The notes: a model not told the origin generated them from the letters alone. 64,000 nucleotides of DNA from a virus (IMGVR_UViG_3300045282_000294:1-64000); one strand, 5' to 3'; positions 42,957-51,442 are shown, counted from the stretch's first letter. Numbers and translations: made by a program.

Positions 42957-44537
42957 ATGAGAGTCTTCGGATATTCGGCAGTGCTGGCGGCGGTGCTCAC
43001 CTGCTTCGGCGCCCAAGCACAGCAAGGAGCACAGCAAGGTGCCGACACGTACAACTGCGGGCTGGGACGCTGCAGTGCGCGCTTCGACCCCACCAGCATG
43101 GGCGGCAACTGGTCCTGCTATGGGCCGGTCGGCAGCTGCGGCCCTGGCACATTTGCCAACCACTTCGACGCATCCTGTGCCGGCGGCATGACCGACAACA
43201 ACACGGCGCTCGCGCGCTGGTGGGCCTATGGCCATGGCCTGGGCACGAGCTTAGCGAAGCTGCGCCTGCCACCCGGCTCCCTCTGCGGCTTTGGCACCAA
43301 TCAGAGCCTGGTCTGCGACACCATCAAGGACGATGCCTCGACGCTGATCCGCAACGCCTACATCTGGGGCTACGGCACGTCGTGGGACCGGATGCAACTC
43401 GGCGGCAACGGCTTCCGCAGCGATAATATCGGGCAGGGATTTTCCTCGGCGCTCATCGACGAGGCGTTTGCCGGCGCAACGACTGTCCGCGTCATCGATG
43501 GCTACGTCGGGATCTTTGCTGTCGGCGACTGGGTCATTGTCACCGGCCTGCCAGGGCAGGGCTCGGGGTTCGGCCCGACACATCAATATCATGAGCACCG
43601 GCAAATCACGGCTATCAGCGGGAACACCATCACGTTCGCACACGGCGTGACCCAATCGTACAAAGCGACTTATCCGAATTTCAATACATACAATCCGGGC
43701 CAAGGCGGGCCGGCGCAAGTCTACCGGATGGCCAACTGCTTCGACACGACCGTCACCTATGCCGGGCTCACGCTCACCATCCCGGCCAGCAACGTGCAGA
43801 ACAACATGACGGGGCGGTCGGTCACGCTGCAGGACATGACCGTGCACGGCAGCGTTGGCCCTGGCGCGCTGGTCGAGGGACACGTCATCGGCGGTTTCTA
43901 CGCGACGTGGGAGATGGACAAGAACAACGACTTGTTCACCTTCGACGGCGTCTATGTGCAGGGGAATATCGCTTTCCAGAGCACGAGCACGACCCCTGCC
44001 AGCATCGCCAACACCCGCGTCAACGGCAGCATCGTCGGCACGCCCAACGACCTCACGATCAAAGGCTCGGTCATCGTCGGCGACTTGCAGGTCGGCGCCA
44101 CGTGCTGCGGCATGAGCACGGTGCTGACGCTCGACACCGTGCATTACGGCAATGGTCGCCCAGCGGGACAGGAAATCGCCAAGAACTCGCTGCACTATAA
44201 CGGGGCTGGCATCTTTTCGATCAGCCTTGGGGCTTACCAGACGTCGCCGTTCCCCGGCCTGTTTGTGCCCGGACACAAATACTTCTTCGGGGACAGTCAC
44301 GGCGACAACACCTGCACGCCGCTAAAGACCTTCACCGTCCGCGAGGTGGTGCATGTCGATGATGGGACCGTGCAGATCCAGACCGACCTGACCGGGCCGC
44401 TGCCCAAGCTCTCCTGCGGTGATGGCTTGGACTACAGCACCTACGCCCGTTATGCGCTGATGCGGCTCAACCAGATTGGCGTGACTTACGACAACAACGC
44501 GCTGCTCTGGAATTCAAAGGTTCTGGCGCCTCAGTGA
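42957..44537 (+). CDS. Secreted beta-helix-like protein
   Basis: 526 residues from ATG 42957 with an AAAGGCGG site. The N-terminus is a good signal peptide (MRVFGYSAVLAAVLTCFGAQ, cleavage near AQA). Next, DNNTALARWWAYGHGLG and LRLPPGSLCGF resemble the opening of phage pectate-lyase/tailspike-type beta-helix domains, and the rest is beta-rich with repeated Gly/Asn turns. A signal peptide is unusual for a virion spike. It might be exported after lysogeny or lysis, or be a lysis-stage glycan enzyme. It precedes the endolysin by 15 nt. Confidence 0.62.
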   Translation: MRVFGYSAVLAAVLTCFGAQAQQGAQQGADTYNCGLGRCSARFDPTSMGGNWSCYGPVGSCGPGTFANHFDASCAGGMTDNNTALARWWAYGHGLGTSLAKLRLPPGSLCGFGTNQSLVCDTIKDDASTLIRNAYIWGYGTSWDRMQLGGNGFRSDNIGQGFSSALIDEAFAGATTVRVIDGYVGIFAVGDWVIVTGLPGQGSGFGPTHQYHEHRQITAISGNTITFAHGVTQSYKATYPNFNTYNPGQGGPAQVYRMANCFDTTVTYAGLTLTIPASNVQNNMTGRSVTLQDMTVHGSVGPGALVEGHVIGGFYATWEMDKNNDLFTFDGVYVQGNIAFQSTSTTPASIANTRVNGSIVGTPNDLTIKGSVIVGDLQVGATCCGMSTVLTLDTVHYGNGRPAGQEIAKNSLHYNGAGIFSISLGAYQTSPFPGLFVPGHKYFFGDSHGDNTCTPLKTFTVREVVHVDDGTVQIQTDLTGPLPKLSCGDGLDYSTYARYALMRLNQIGVTYDNNALLWNSKVLAPQ

Positions 44538-44552
44538 TGGAGTGACAGTCTG

Positions 44553-46097
44553 ATGACCGACACCCCGGACTGGCTGCTCGAGATGCGCGCGCTGACAGGG
44601 CTGACGGAAACGCCCGGCAGCGCCGACAACCCGAAAATCCTGGCGATGGCGGACACGATCGCCAGGGCCTATCCCGACATGGCCGCGTATTGCTCGACCT
44701 ATCAGCACGATGACACGCCGTGGTGCGGGCTGACCGTCGCCTACTGCATGACGCGGGCCGGTATCCGCCCGGTCTGGGGCCCGACCGACACCGACCGATG
44801 GCTGTGGGCGCAAGCGTGGGGCAGCTCGGCATGGGGAGATAAGATCTCGGAGCCGAGGCCCGGCTGCGTGGTGGTGATGACGCGCTCGGGCGGCGGACAT
44901 GTGACGCTCTACGAGCGCACCGAGGGCTCGTACTACGTCTGTCGCGGCGGCAACCAAAGCGATGCCGTCAATACACAGAGCTATGCCAAATCGTCCGTCA
45001 TCGCGCTGATGTGGCCGAAGAGCGGTCCGCCGCTGCCACCGGCACCGCCGGCACCGCGTGCGCAGATCAAGAAAGGATCCACCGGACCGGACGTCGTCTA
45101 TCTGCAGACGGCGCTGGGCATTCCCGCCGACGGCCAGTTCGGCTCAGTCACCGATGCGGCCGTGCGCGGCTATCAGACAGCCACCGGGCTCACCAGCGAT
45201 GGCGTTGTCGGCCCGGCGACCTGGGACAAGGTCGATGCGCTGGTGGCACGCATGGAAGCGGGCCACGCCGGCATCTCCGATGCATTGATTGCCGACATCG
45301 CCGAGCTCGCCAAAACCGCGCCGATCCAGTCATACTCTTGGAAGGATAGAGGCAAATCGCCGCCCGGCTACATCGCCGGCATGGGGCAGTGCTACGCGCT
45401 CGCGCTGACGTGGCTGAACGAGAACCCCCCCGATCCGGCCGCCGTGGAGATGGCGCAGAAAGCCGGCAATGGCGACACCGACGCGCTCGCGTGGTATTCG
45501 GCCGAGTTCACCAAGCTCGGCATGAACAATTCAGTGGCGGGCAAGGACACGCTGCGGCATCTGTTCGTGCTGATGATCGGCCTCGGCATGCGCGAAAGCA
45601 GCGGGGAATACTGCTGCGGCCGCGACCAGTCGGCGAGCAATGTCACATCCGATACGGCCGAGGCCGGGCTGTTCCAGACATCGTGGAATATCAAGACCGC
45701 AAGCCCCAATCTGCCGACGCTCATGGATGATTACTGGGAGGACCCGCGCGGGTTTCTGCGCATCTTCGCCGACAAGGTAGACCCGTCGGCGAGCGACCTG
45801 CAGGTTTTCGGGTCGGGTCAGGGCGCTATGTATCAGTGGCTGGCAAAATACTCGCCCGCCTTTGCCGTCATGGTGACGGCGATCGGCCTGCGTTCGCGCC
45901 GCAACCATTGGGGCCCGATCAACAACAAGGCCGCCGAGCTGCGCGACGAGGCCGACGACTTCCTGAAAGAGGTCGAGACGCTGGTGCAGCAAGAACCGGG
46001 GCCGGAGCCAGAGCCGGTGCCCGAGGCGGCGACTGTTGTCATCACCACGACCGGGCCGGTGACCGTGACAATCAATGGAACGGTTTTTAGCCCATAG
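44553..46097 (+). CDS. Bifunctional endolysin (Cys amidase/peptidase + PG-binding + lysozyme-like domain)
   Basis: 514 residues. The N-terminal NlpC/P60-like (TIGR02594-type) domain has Cys58 in DTPWCGLTVAYC and His116 in GGGHVTLYE. A Pro-rich linker leads to a PG_binding_1 domain at ~174-228 (KGSTGPDVVYLQTALGI...GVVGPATW). The C-terminal domain has candidate catalytic Glu348 in GMRESSGEY and AEAGLFQTSWN, a transglycosylase/lysozyme-type site. There is no signal peptide, so release would depend on the holin-like proteins downstream. Confidence 0.82.
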   Translation: MTDTPDWLLEMRALTGLTETPGSADNPKILAMADTIARAYPDMAAYCSTYQHDDTPWCGLTVAYCMTRAGIRPVWGPTDTDRWLWAQAWGSSAWGDKISEPRPGCVVVMTRSGGGHVTLYERTEGSYYVCRGGNQSDAVNTQSYAKSSVIALMWPKSGPPLPPAPPAPRAQIKKGSTGPDVVYLQTALGIPADGQFGSVTDAAVRGYQTATGLTSDGVVGPATWDKVDALVARMEAGHAGISDALIADIAELAKTAPIQSYSWKDRGKSPPGYIAGMGQCYALALTWLNENPPDPAAVEMAQKAGNGDTDALAWYSAEFTKLGMNNSVAGKDTLRHLFVLMIGLGMRESSGEYCCGRDQSASNVTSDTAEAGLFQTSWNIKTASPNLPTLMDDYWEDPRGFLRIFADKVDPSASDLQVFGSGQGAMYQWLAKYSPAFAVMVTAIGLRSRRNHWGPINNKAAELRDEADDFLKEVETLVQQEPGPEPEPVPEAATVVITTTGPVTVTINGTVFSP

Positions 46098-46106
46098 GAG
46101 GTCACC

Positions 46107-46478
46107 ATGGCGGCGTTCGGCTTCTTCGACCTGACCGGCATCGTGTTTCGGCTGTTCCAGAACCGCGCCGAGATCGAGCGGATATGGGCCGACATCCGGT
46201 CGCTGGGCGACAAGATCGCGCCGGGCGTGTTGCCATCGCAGAACCCAGCCGTGGCCGCGGCAACAACATCGGCAGCAACACAATCGGACTTCTCCATGCG
46301 GTGGCTGCAAGAGAGCCTCAACAAACTGAACAATGCGGGCCTTGATGTTGATGGCGAGTACGGCGAGAACACCAGGGCGGCCATCATGGCGTTCCAGCGC
46401 AGCAACGGCCTCGAGGTCGATGGCTGGGCGGGCGTCGAAACCAGCGCGAAGATCTACGAAATGCTGGACGCAAAATGA
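46107..46478 (+). CDS. Peptidoglycan-binding protein
   Basis: 123 residues with an AGGAGG site. The C-terminal ~60 residues form a PG_binding_1 module (WLQESLNKLNNAGLDVDGEY, then TRAAIMAFQRSNGL). The N-terminal part is amphipathic. It probably aids lysis by holding an enzyme at the wall, or is a leftover of a lysis gene. It lies 9 nt after the endolysin. Confidence 0.8.
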   Translation: MAAFGFFDLTGIVFRLFQNRAEIERIWADIRSLGDKIAPGVLPSQNPAVAAATTSAATQSDFSMRWLQESLNKLNNAGLDVDGEYGENTRAAIMAFQRSNGLEVDGWAGVETSAKIYEMLDAK

Positions 46479-46490
46479 CCGGGACCGACC

Positions 46491-46718
46491 ATGTTCAGCG
46501 AAGAGACCGCCCGCCAGCTCCTGTCGCTGATCATTGTCGGTGGGTTCTTCGGGCTACTGGGGATTATCCTGTTCGGGTTCGTTGACGTGCAAGACCCGGC
46601 CATGGCCAAGCTGGTCGGTGTGATTACCGGGGTTCTGGGCGCCAAGCTCGACGTCGTGCTCTACAGATATTTCGGGCCGGTCGTGAGGAAGAAAGAAGAA
46701 GAGGGCTCCGATGCCTGA
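46491..46718 (+). CDS. Holin-like membrane protein
   Basis: 75 residues. One strong segment (LLSLIIVGGFFGLLGIILFG) and a weaker one (~40-55), then a charged C-terminus (RKKEEEG). Size, topology and position 394 nt after the endolysin fit a class II/III holin. It overlaps the next gene by 8 nt. Confidence 0.65.
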   Translation: MFSEETARQLLSLIIVGGFFGLLGIILFGFVDVQDPAMAKLVGVITGVLGAKLDVVLYRYFGPVVRKKEEEGSDA

Positions 46719-46917
46719 CGTAACGATCGCGCCGCCGCACGAGTTGGCGAAGCTCAGGTGCCGCTTTGGCTGCGATGCGCCGGTCGGTATTTTCCACGTG
46801 CCCGCGGGCTGCATCTGCTTTGCCGATCCGGTGCAGGCCCTGTGCATGCAGCATTTCGTCAAGGCGGAGTCGACGGGCCCGATTACGTGCATCGTCGATT
46901 TCAGAATTCAGGAGTGA
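46711..46917 (+). CDS. Small Cys-rich protein
   Basis: 68 residues with five Cys, including RCRFGC and GCICFADPVQALCMQHF, so possibly metal-binding. It is embedded in the lysis operon and starts within the holin-like gene. Function unknown. Confidence 0.6.
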   Translation: MPDVTIAPPHELAKLRCRFGCDAPVGIFHVPAGCICFADPVQALCMQHFVKAESTGPITCIVDFRIQE

Positions 46918-46921
46918 GAGC

Positions 46922-47116
46922 ATGCCGGCCGTGGAAGAGGGCGCCAAGGTTGCCGAGCGTGGCCGCGACAAGATCGGAGACTTGGCGATTAAACTCGCCA
47001 ATGCTGCTCTCATTGCGCGGGAGCGCGGAGATGGGGCCGCGGCGCTCTTCTTTGCGACCAAGGCCGCAGAGTGCCTCCAGCTCGCCAAGCTGCTGGGCTG
47101 GAAAGGGAAGCCATGA
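46922..47116 (+). CDS. Small helical protein, lysis operon
   Basis: 64 residues from ATG 46922. Its EEGAKVA segment is shared with the next gene (MEEGAKVASSF). Helical, Ala-rich. It ends in a 4-nt ATGA overlap with the next start. Confidence 0.62.
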   Translation: MPAVEEGAKVAERGRDKIGDLAIKLANAALIARERGDGAAALFFATKAAECLQLAKLLGWKGKP

Positions 47117-47349
47117 GCCCGGCAATGGAAGAGGGCGCCAAGGTCGCCTCGTCGTTCATGGAGGCAATGAAGAGCCAGCCGCTCGCGCTCGCGCTGGTGC
47201 TGTGCAATCTGACCCTGCTGGCGCTGTTCTTCTACGTGGCGAGCTTGTCGAGCGGAAACCGCGCCAAGGAATTTCAATCCATTCTGCAAATGCAAAGGGA
47301 AGTGCAGCAGCTACTCTATCAATGCACCCCTCCGGCACCAAGGGGTTAG
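47113..47349 (+). CDS. Small membrane-anchored protein (holin/spanin-like)
   Basis: 78 residues. One transmembrane segment (ALALVLCNLTLLALFFYVA, ~24-44) is followed by a periplasm- or cytoplasm-facing amphipathic helix with QMQREVQQLL. It is a paralogue of the gene at 47637 (both have VxxMEAMKSxPLALAL-type starts). Topology resembles pinholin or i-spanin proteins; no decisive motif. Confidence 0.62.
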   Translation: MSPAMEEGAKVASSFMEAMKSQPLALALVLCNLTLLALFFYVASLSSGNRAKEFQSILQMQREVQQLLYQCTPPAPRG

Positions 47350-47537
47350 GCATGCTGTTTCCTGGGTCGCTGATTGTTGGATTGTTCTTTAGGGACCGCA
47401 TCCTTTGTGATCCAGTCGCCATAGGATGCCAAATATGCCGACTGTTCAGGACATCGGCAGCATTCCGATTCAGTCCTGCACGCGCGACCTGTAACAAATT
47501 CTGTCTCGCAAAAGCGGCAGTATTCACGGTTGCTCAT
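47346..47537 (-). CDS. Possible Cys-rich protein on the opposite strand
   Basis: 63 residues from ATG 47535-47537 in a 287-nt gap of the rightward operon. Six or more Cys in CRFCETEF...ACRTESECCRCP suggest a zinc-binding protein. The ribosome site is weak and the orientation opposes the operon. A real accessory gene or chance frame; nothing else was seen in this gap. Confidence 0.35.
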   Translation of the reverse strand: MSNREYCRFCETEFVTGRACRTESECCRCPEQSAYLASYGDWITKDAVPKEQSNNQRPRKQHA

Positions 47538-47636
47538 TGGCTTTTTCCTATTGCATCGCTGTAGCGGCCGGCAGGCTGATGGGGATAATAGCATAACTGC
47601 ACGCCCAATCGCCCCGGCGGATGAAGGAACCCAGCA

Positions 47637-47864
47637 ATGGTGACGCAGGAGGTCGGCAAAGTCGCAACATCAGCCGTCGAGGCAATGAAGTCCACGCCGC
47701 TCGCAATCGCGCTGCTGGTGGTGAACGTGGGCTTTCTCAGCTTCGCCGCCTACGTGCTGGGCGAAGTCGCCGCCAATGCCAGCGAGCGCAACAAGTCGCA
47801 GCTCGAATTGATCAGCAGGCTCGTCACCGACATCCGCGATTGCCGCCAGGGACCGCCGACGTGA
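47637..47864 (+). CDS. Small membrane-anchored protein, paralogue
   Basis: 75 residues. VEAMKSTPLAIALLVVNVGF leads into one transmembrane segment, then a charged helix with NKSQLELISRLVTDIR and a Cys near the end. It is similar in plan to the gene at 47113, so the pair arose by duplication. It overlaps the next gene by 4 nt (GTGA). Confidence 0.66.
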   Translation: MVTQEVGKVATSAVEAMKSTPLAIALLVVNVGFLSFAAYVLGEVAANASERNKSQLELISRLVTDIRDCRQGPPT

Positions 47865-48040
47865 CCCCACAAAAAGACCGTCAGATAACCGCGCTACTCG
47901 TGGCAAAACAAAACATGGACGCCATCAAGGTCAAGACGCTGAACATGAGCGCCGGGTCGAACGCGGAACGGGCGTGGCTGCTCGATGCGGTCGAGCTCCT
48001 GCTGCGCATCGAACTCGAGCGCAAGGGCAAGGATTTCTGA
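47861..48040 (+). CDS. Small hypothetical protein (GTG start)
   Basis: 59 residues from GTG 47861 in a 4-nt overlap with the upstream stop. Helical, ending LLLRIELERKGKDF. It overlaps the GcrA-like start by 1 nt. Function unknown. Confidence 0.6.
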   Translation: MTPQKDRQITALLVAKQNMDAIKVKTLNMSAGSNAERAWLLDAVELLLRIELERKGKDF

Positions 48041-48456
48041 TGGTCGACATCTGGTCCGCACAGCAAACCGAGATCTTCCGCACCATGTGGGAGCACGGGG
48101 CAACGTGCCGCGAAATCGCCAAGACCCTCGGCGTCAGCAAGAACGCCGTCGTCGGCAAGCGCGCCCGCCTGAAGCTGCCAGGACGACCAAACCCGGCCCG
48201 ACAGCGCGGGCCGGGCGGGCGGTGCGGACCAAGGCTCCCGCAACCGCCGGCGCCAGAACCAGAACCCGCCATCCCCCTCATCTGGAATGCCCCGACGTTG
48301 CAACCGCTCGAGAGCTACTTGCCGCTCGAGGTCCTGACCAGCAGCCAGTGCCACTGGCCCCTCACCGACGACCGGCCCTTCCTGTTCTGCGCCGCACCGG
48401 CCGACCCCAAACAACCCTACTGCCCAGTTCACCGCGCGATGGCCTATATGCCCTGA
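48040..48456 (+). CDS. GcrA-family transcriptional regulator
   Basis: 138 residues. The N-terminal helix-turn-helix has the GcrA pattern (W...ATCREIAKTLGVSKNAVVGK, then RARLKLPGR). A Pro-rich linker and a C-terminal part follow with QCHWPLTDDRPFLFCAAP and QPYCPVHRAMAYMP, matching the GcrA sigma-factor-binding domain. GcrA is a sigma-70 cofactor at methylated GANTC sites, specific to Alphaproteobacteria. A phage copy may redirect host cell-cycle transcription or activate late genes. It is the last gene of the rightward operon. Confidence 0.85.
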   Translation: MVDIWSAQQTEIFRTMWEHGATCREIAKTLGVSKNAVVGKRARLKLPGRPNPARQRGPGGRCGPRLPQPPAPEPEPAIPLIWNAPTLQPLESYLPLEVLTSSQCHWPLTDDRPFLFCAAPADPKQPYCPVHRAMAYMP

Positions 48457-48457
48457 C

Positions 48458-48673
48458 TCATCGCGATCGATCTTCTCGCTCCCGGGCCACCCGCGACGCT
48501 TCCTGCTCGGCCCGCACCCGCTCGTAAAGCTGACGCATCCCCGCCAGCACGTGCTCAAGCTGCGCCCGCGCAAGCATGAGCTCCTCGTGCAGCCGCTTGT
48601 TCTCGTCCCGCAACGACTCCGTAAGCCGCAGAAGACTCTCGCGCTGGTTCAGAAGCAGCTCGACGTTGTCCAT
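48458..48673 (-). CDS. Coiled-coil small protein
   Basis: 71-72 residues (ATG 48673 or 48676). A nearly continuous heptad pattern (LLRLTESLRDENKRLHEEL) with an Arg/Glu-rich end. First of several leftward small genes; it converges on the GcrA gene with a 1-nt gap. Function unknown. Confidence 0.58.
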   Translation of the reverse strand: MDNVELLLNQRESLLRLTESLRDENKRLHEELMLARAQLEHVLAGMRQLYERVRAEQEASRVAREREDRSR

Positions 48674-48716
48674 CACCCCACCTTCACCTTGCGCGACCCG
48701 TCGCCAGACACCTCGG

Positions 48717-49061
48717 TCACTCAGCCGGATAATCCTCCCGCTCGCTCACCTTGGGCGCCTCGGTCTCGCCCAGGATAAACTCCACGTCGATGACGTCGCC
48801 GTCCTTCAGCGTTGCCCACTGACGCTGGACGTAGTCATGCGCCACACGATGCGTGCGCGGGTTAGCTGGGAAATTATACGGATCGTAACTCACCCCACGG
48901 CACTGCGGCTGGATATAGATGATGCAATACTCATCAGGCTTGCCGCGATAGCCGTCCCGCTGCAGCAAGTACCGCTGCGCCTCGTTGGACGGTACCGGCC
49001 GGATGCAGATCACCGGACAGAACGTGTTGCGGTCGCGGACCTCAAGACACTTCACTTCCAT
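48717..49061 (-). CDS. Conserved hypothetical phage protein
   Basis: 114 residues with four Cys/His in CPVICIRPVP and a region RGVSYDPYNFPANPRTHRV. It has balanced composition and good coding character. No recognised domain. Upstream is a ~540-nt weakly coding stretch. Confidence 0.65.
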   Translation of the reverse strand: MEVKCLEVRDRNTFCPVICIRPVPSNEAQRYLLQRDGYRGKPDEYCIIYIQPQCRGVSYDPYNFPANPRTHRVAHDYVQRQWATLKDGDVIDVEFILGETEAPKVSEREDYPAE

Positions 49062-49604
49062 ATGGCACCCTACCCCCGCCGCTCGAGAGGCCGGCCATCA
49101 CATAAGATGTCAGGGTGTTACAGACAGAGCGCGTCAGTGCAGAAGCCCGCAAAAGGCCTTCCCCCGCTGTCATTCGCAAACCCCCGGAACGCACGGCAGC
49201 ATCACGCTGCGCGCGCCGAAAAGAAACCAGCACCGGCCGCACAGAAGCTCGCCAGTCGTATGCGCAGCACGGCTGCGCGCACGCGCACTGTCCGGATGGG
49301 TGTGAGCACCCACAGCCATTTCTTGATGCGGCGCCTCAGCCATTGTGCCCTCTCTTGCTGCCCTCCCACTACACTTGACCATTGCCGCAAGCGCAATCGA
49401 TAATGGCCAGTGTTCCTGTGGCTCAAGGGCGAAAATCGGAAGCCGCGGCCGGAGGCAAGACCGGTCCAAAACTTGCGTAGGTCGATCGAGCAACGCCTCT
49501 CGTCATCAGCGCCAGAAAGCTCGGACATCAAGTGGGATTTCCCCTCTGGGGATGCGTGAGCGAGACCCACAGGAACACACCCCCAATCTCTTGCTGCCCT
49601 TCCA
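49062..49604. other. Weakly coding interval
   Basis: No gene here is convincing. A possible 57-residue leftward ORF (49170-49343) follows the recurrent stop/leader element at about 49353-49375 and a GAGAGGG site, but its composition is poor. Longer frames on both strands overlap each other and lack family resemblance. Confidence 0.4.
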
Positions 49605-49832
49605 CTATACGGGCGATGTCGTGGCCTCGCTTAACGCCGCCTCCAGCTTCCGGATTATCTCCTTCCGGTCCAGGGCCGTTTGGTTGCGCAACTCCAAGTC
49701 GGACCGCAACTGCTCAACCTCCCCGGCAACCAAACCCAACACGGCGTCGGTGTGCTCGTCTAAAACAATCCCCGCTTCAACCACCTTCCCCCGCATTTCC
49801 CGGTGCCACGCAGTCACGTTGGTCTTGGTCAT
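49605..49832 (-). CDS. Small coiled-coil protein
   Basis: 75 residues (MTKTNVTAWHREMRGKVVEA). The C-terminal half is a helix with EQLRSDLELRNQTALDRKEI. It overlaps the preceding gene by 4 nt. Its TAG stop is part of the recurrent leader motif. Confidence 0.6.
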   Translation of the reverse strand: MTKTNVTAWHREMRGKVVEAGIVLDEHTDAVLGLVAGEVEQLRSDLELRNQTALDRKEIIRKLEAALSEATTSPV

Positions 49833-50008
49833 GGTCGCTCTCTTTCCTCCCCTAACTCCTCTAGTCGATCACCACGGTCCATAGCGACCCGGCTAACGTG
49901 CACCAACGAAGACCGCAGCCGTTCGATTTCAGCCCGTTGTCGCTCCACCAGCTTGTCAAGCCGGGCAATCTCATCACCCATATGCCGCGTCATCGCCTTG
50001 CTGTTCAT
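49829..50008 (-). CDS. Small coiled-coil protein
   Basis: 59 residues from ATG 50006-50008 (MNSKAMTRHMGDEIARL); the recurrent leader motif ends 12 nt upstream. It has a charged continuous helix with DKLVERQRAEIERLRSSL. Function unknown. Confidence 0.6.
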   Translation of the reverse strand: MNSKAMTRHMGDEIARLDKLVERQRAEIERLRSSLVHVSRVAMDRGDRLEELGEERERP

Positions 50009-50037
50009 GACCGCGCACCCTTCTTCCTGCCCTTCCA

Positions 50038-50295
50038 CTACCCAAAACCCCCCCCGCCCTTCCCCTCCACCACCGCCCGCGCACACACGTCGGCATGCTT
50101 CTGCAGCCGCTCAACCAACTGCATCACCTGATTGGGGGTCAGCCCAATGAACACCTGGCCAACATCACCGCCAGGCCGCGCGTTGAACACCAGCAGCACC
50201 TCGCCGTTCGCCGCAAACGTCGTGACATTGCAGTGCGCAGGCTCATCCACCAGAACAATGCCGCCAGGAAGAACCGAACCAGGAGTTGCCACCAT
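50038..50295 (-). CDS. Small phage protein, beta-helix mix
   Basis: 85 residues. A beta-rich N-terminal part (VLPGGIVLVDEPAHCNVTTF) precedes LTPNQVMQLVERLQKHADVC, a pattern of small phage proteins with a bacterial-type helix at the end. Its TAG stop starts a leader-motif copy; another copy lies before its ATG. Confidence 0.62.
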   Translation of the reverse strand: MVATPGSVLPGGIVLVDEPAHCNVTTFAANGEVLLVFNARPGGDVGQVFIGLTPNQVMQLVERLQKHADVCARAVVEGKGGGGFG

Positions 50296-50330
50296 GCGGA
50301 GTCTCTCTTGCTTCCTGCCCTTCCACTATA

Positions 50331-50898
50331 AAGACCTTCCTTGCTGCACTTCAGCAAATACGAGCCTGTCCTTGTCCACTCGAGAGGCCTGTCAAAGTGC
50401 AGCTCAGCCAGAGATGTCGGCTATATCCTGACGTGTCTACACAGTCAGTGCAAAACACAACTGACTGCCCTTGTGGATCGGCCATTCAAATGGGGGATGG
50501 GTCATCGGGCAGTCTGCCCTAACCAATATACGTCAGTACAACCTGAGAGGCAGTAAGACCGATGGGTAGACAGCAGGTTGAAAGGGGAATTGAGAGGCTA
50601 GAGATTTGGGGGGGACGTATAGAAGAACTCGACGGGTAGGCCCTGTCCAGCCTGGGGGTAGGGGTACCCCTAGGGTGGCGTGGCGGGGGGTGGCTACCCC
50701 CTAGGCTACCTCTCAGGGGACCCGCCCTGGGTGAACCTGTCGTTACCAACGACAGGGCGGCATCAGTAGTATCAATGGCTTAGCTAGGTTTGCCGAGTTC
50801 GGGGCAACGGTCGGGGCAACGGTTGGTTTGTTCCGGGCTTTTCTTTTAAGACGGAAATGATTTATTTCAGCGGAACGACATAAACACCGAGGTCTTTT
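50331..50898. other. Non-coding interval with strong secondary structure
   Basis: No supported gene. 50640-50710 is a G/C-run region (GGGGGTAGGGGTACCCCTAG and similar). At 50736-50756 a perfect 9-bp inverted repeat CCTGTCGTT/AACGACAGG has a 3-nt loop. At ~50797-50825 the unit CGGGGCAACGGT is repeated in tandem. This looks like a regulatory boundary between the leftward and rightward small-gene groups. Confidence 0.55.
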
Positions 50899-51231
50899 AT
50901 GGACCGCCATCCCTCATGGCTCGAGAAGCTAAATTCCCGTCCTCCTGTTTTCCAACCCACGTGGAAGTCCAACCGCAAGGCCAATGTGTTCAAGCGTCGG
51001 TTGGCCTATGTCCACGGCAAGGTTGACCTGATTGACCGCATTGAACGGATTAGCGTTGCACGGCTGATGGATATTTTGGAAATACCGCGCGGTTTACGAA
51101 ACGCGCGTGTTTATATGCAGGTATCGGCAGCGATGGCCGAATTAGGCTGGGAAAAGGTCAACGCACCGTACGGGATGACGGAAGGACCGAAGCACAGGGC
51201 AAGGGGATTTATCAGAAAGCCTACCAGGTAG
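50899..51231 (+). CDS. Hypothetical, possibly nucleic-acid-binding protein
   Basis: 110 residues, basic (many Lys/Arg), with a central helical unit RLMDILEIPRGLRNARVYMQ resembling a helix-turn-helix and a basic C-terminus. An ACGACATAAACACCGAGG stretch lies before the start. It lies just downstream of the structured non-coding region, so it may be regulatory. Family unknown. Confidence 0.6.
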   Translation: MDRHPSWLEKLNSRPPVFQPTWKSNRKANVFKRRLAYVHGKVDLIDRIERISVARLMDILEIPRGLRNARVYMQVSAAMAELGWEKVNAPYGMTEGPKHRARGFIRKPTR

Positions 51232-51442
51232 GGTTTTGCGGACAATAAGGGATGCGGCACGATTTTAACTTACCGGGCACCCTGCCGCATTTCGGGCAGG
51301 GGTTTCCAGCTGAGGGAAGCTTTATGATTTTGTCTGGGCTGGCGCTTGCTGCTATGGCACGCAAGGCGTCTTTGGTGAGGGGAGGGTGTGCTTTCTTACG
51401 AGCAAGCTTCGGATTGAACCACGGGCCTTTGCTGAAGGGCAT
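51221..51442 (-). CDS. Small zinc-ribbon-like protein
   Basis: 73 residues from ATG 51440-51442. The C-terminus has a four-Cys pattern CPKCGRVPGKLKSCRIPYCP suited to zinc. The N-terminus is basic (FNPKLARKKAHPPLTKDAL). An upstream extension of the frame has no ribosome site. It overlaps the convergent gene end by 11 nt. Confidence 0.55.
   Translation of the reverse strand: MPFSKGPWFNPKLARKKAHPPLTKDALRAIAASASPDKIIKLPSAGNPCPKCGRVPGKLKSCRIPYCPQNPTW

Larger units (their letters stand above)
49588..50330 (-). repeat. Recurrent stop-plus-leader motif between small leftward genes
   Basis: On the minus strand TAGTGGAAGGGCAGSAAG recurs at 50309-50330, 50021-50040 and 49588-49609, with a variant (TAGTGGGAGGGCAGCAAG) at about 49353-49375. 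In at least two cases the TAG is the stop of the upstream gene, and GGAAGGG lies upstream of the next start. The conservation exceeds what a ribosome site requires. Confidence 0.7.

Noticed and set aside
50519-50749. 76-codon leftward ORF
   Set aside because: Pro/Arg/Ser-biased frame over a G-run, hairpin-rich non-coding region; no ribosome site or family resemblance.
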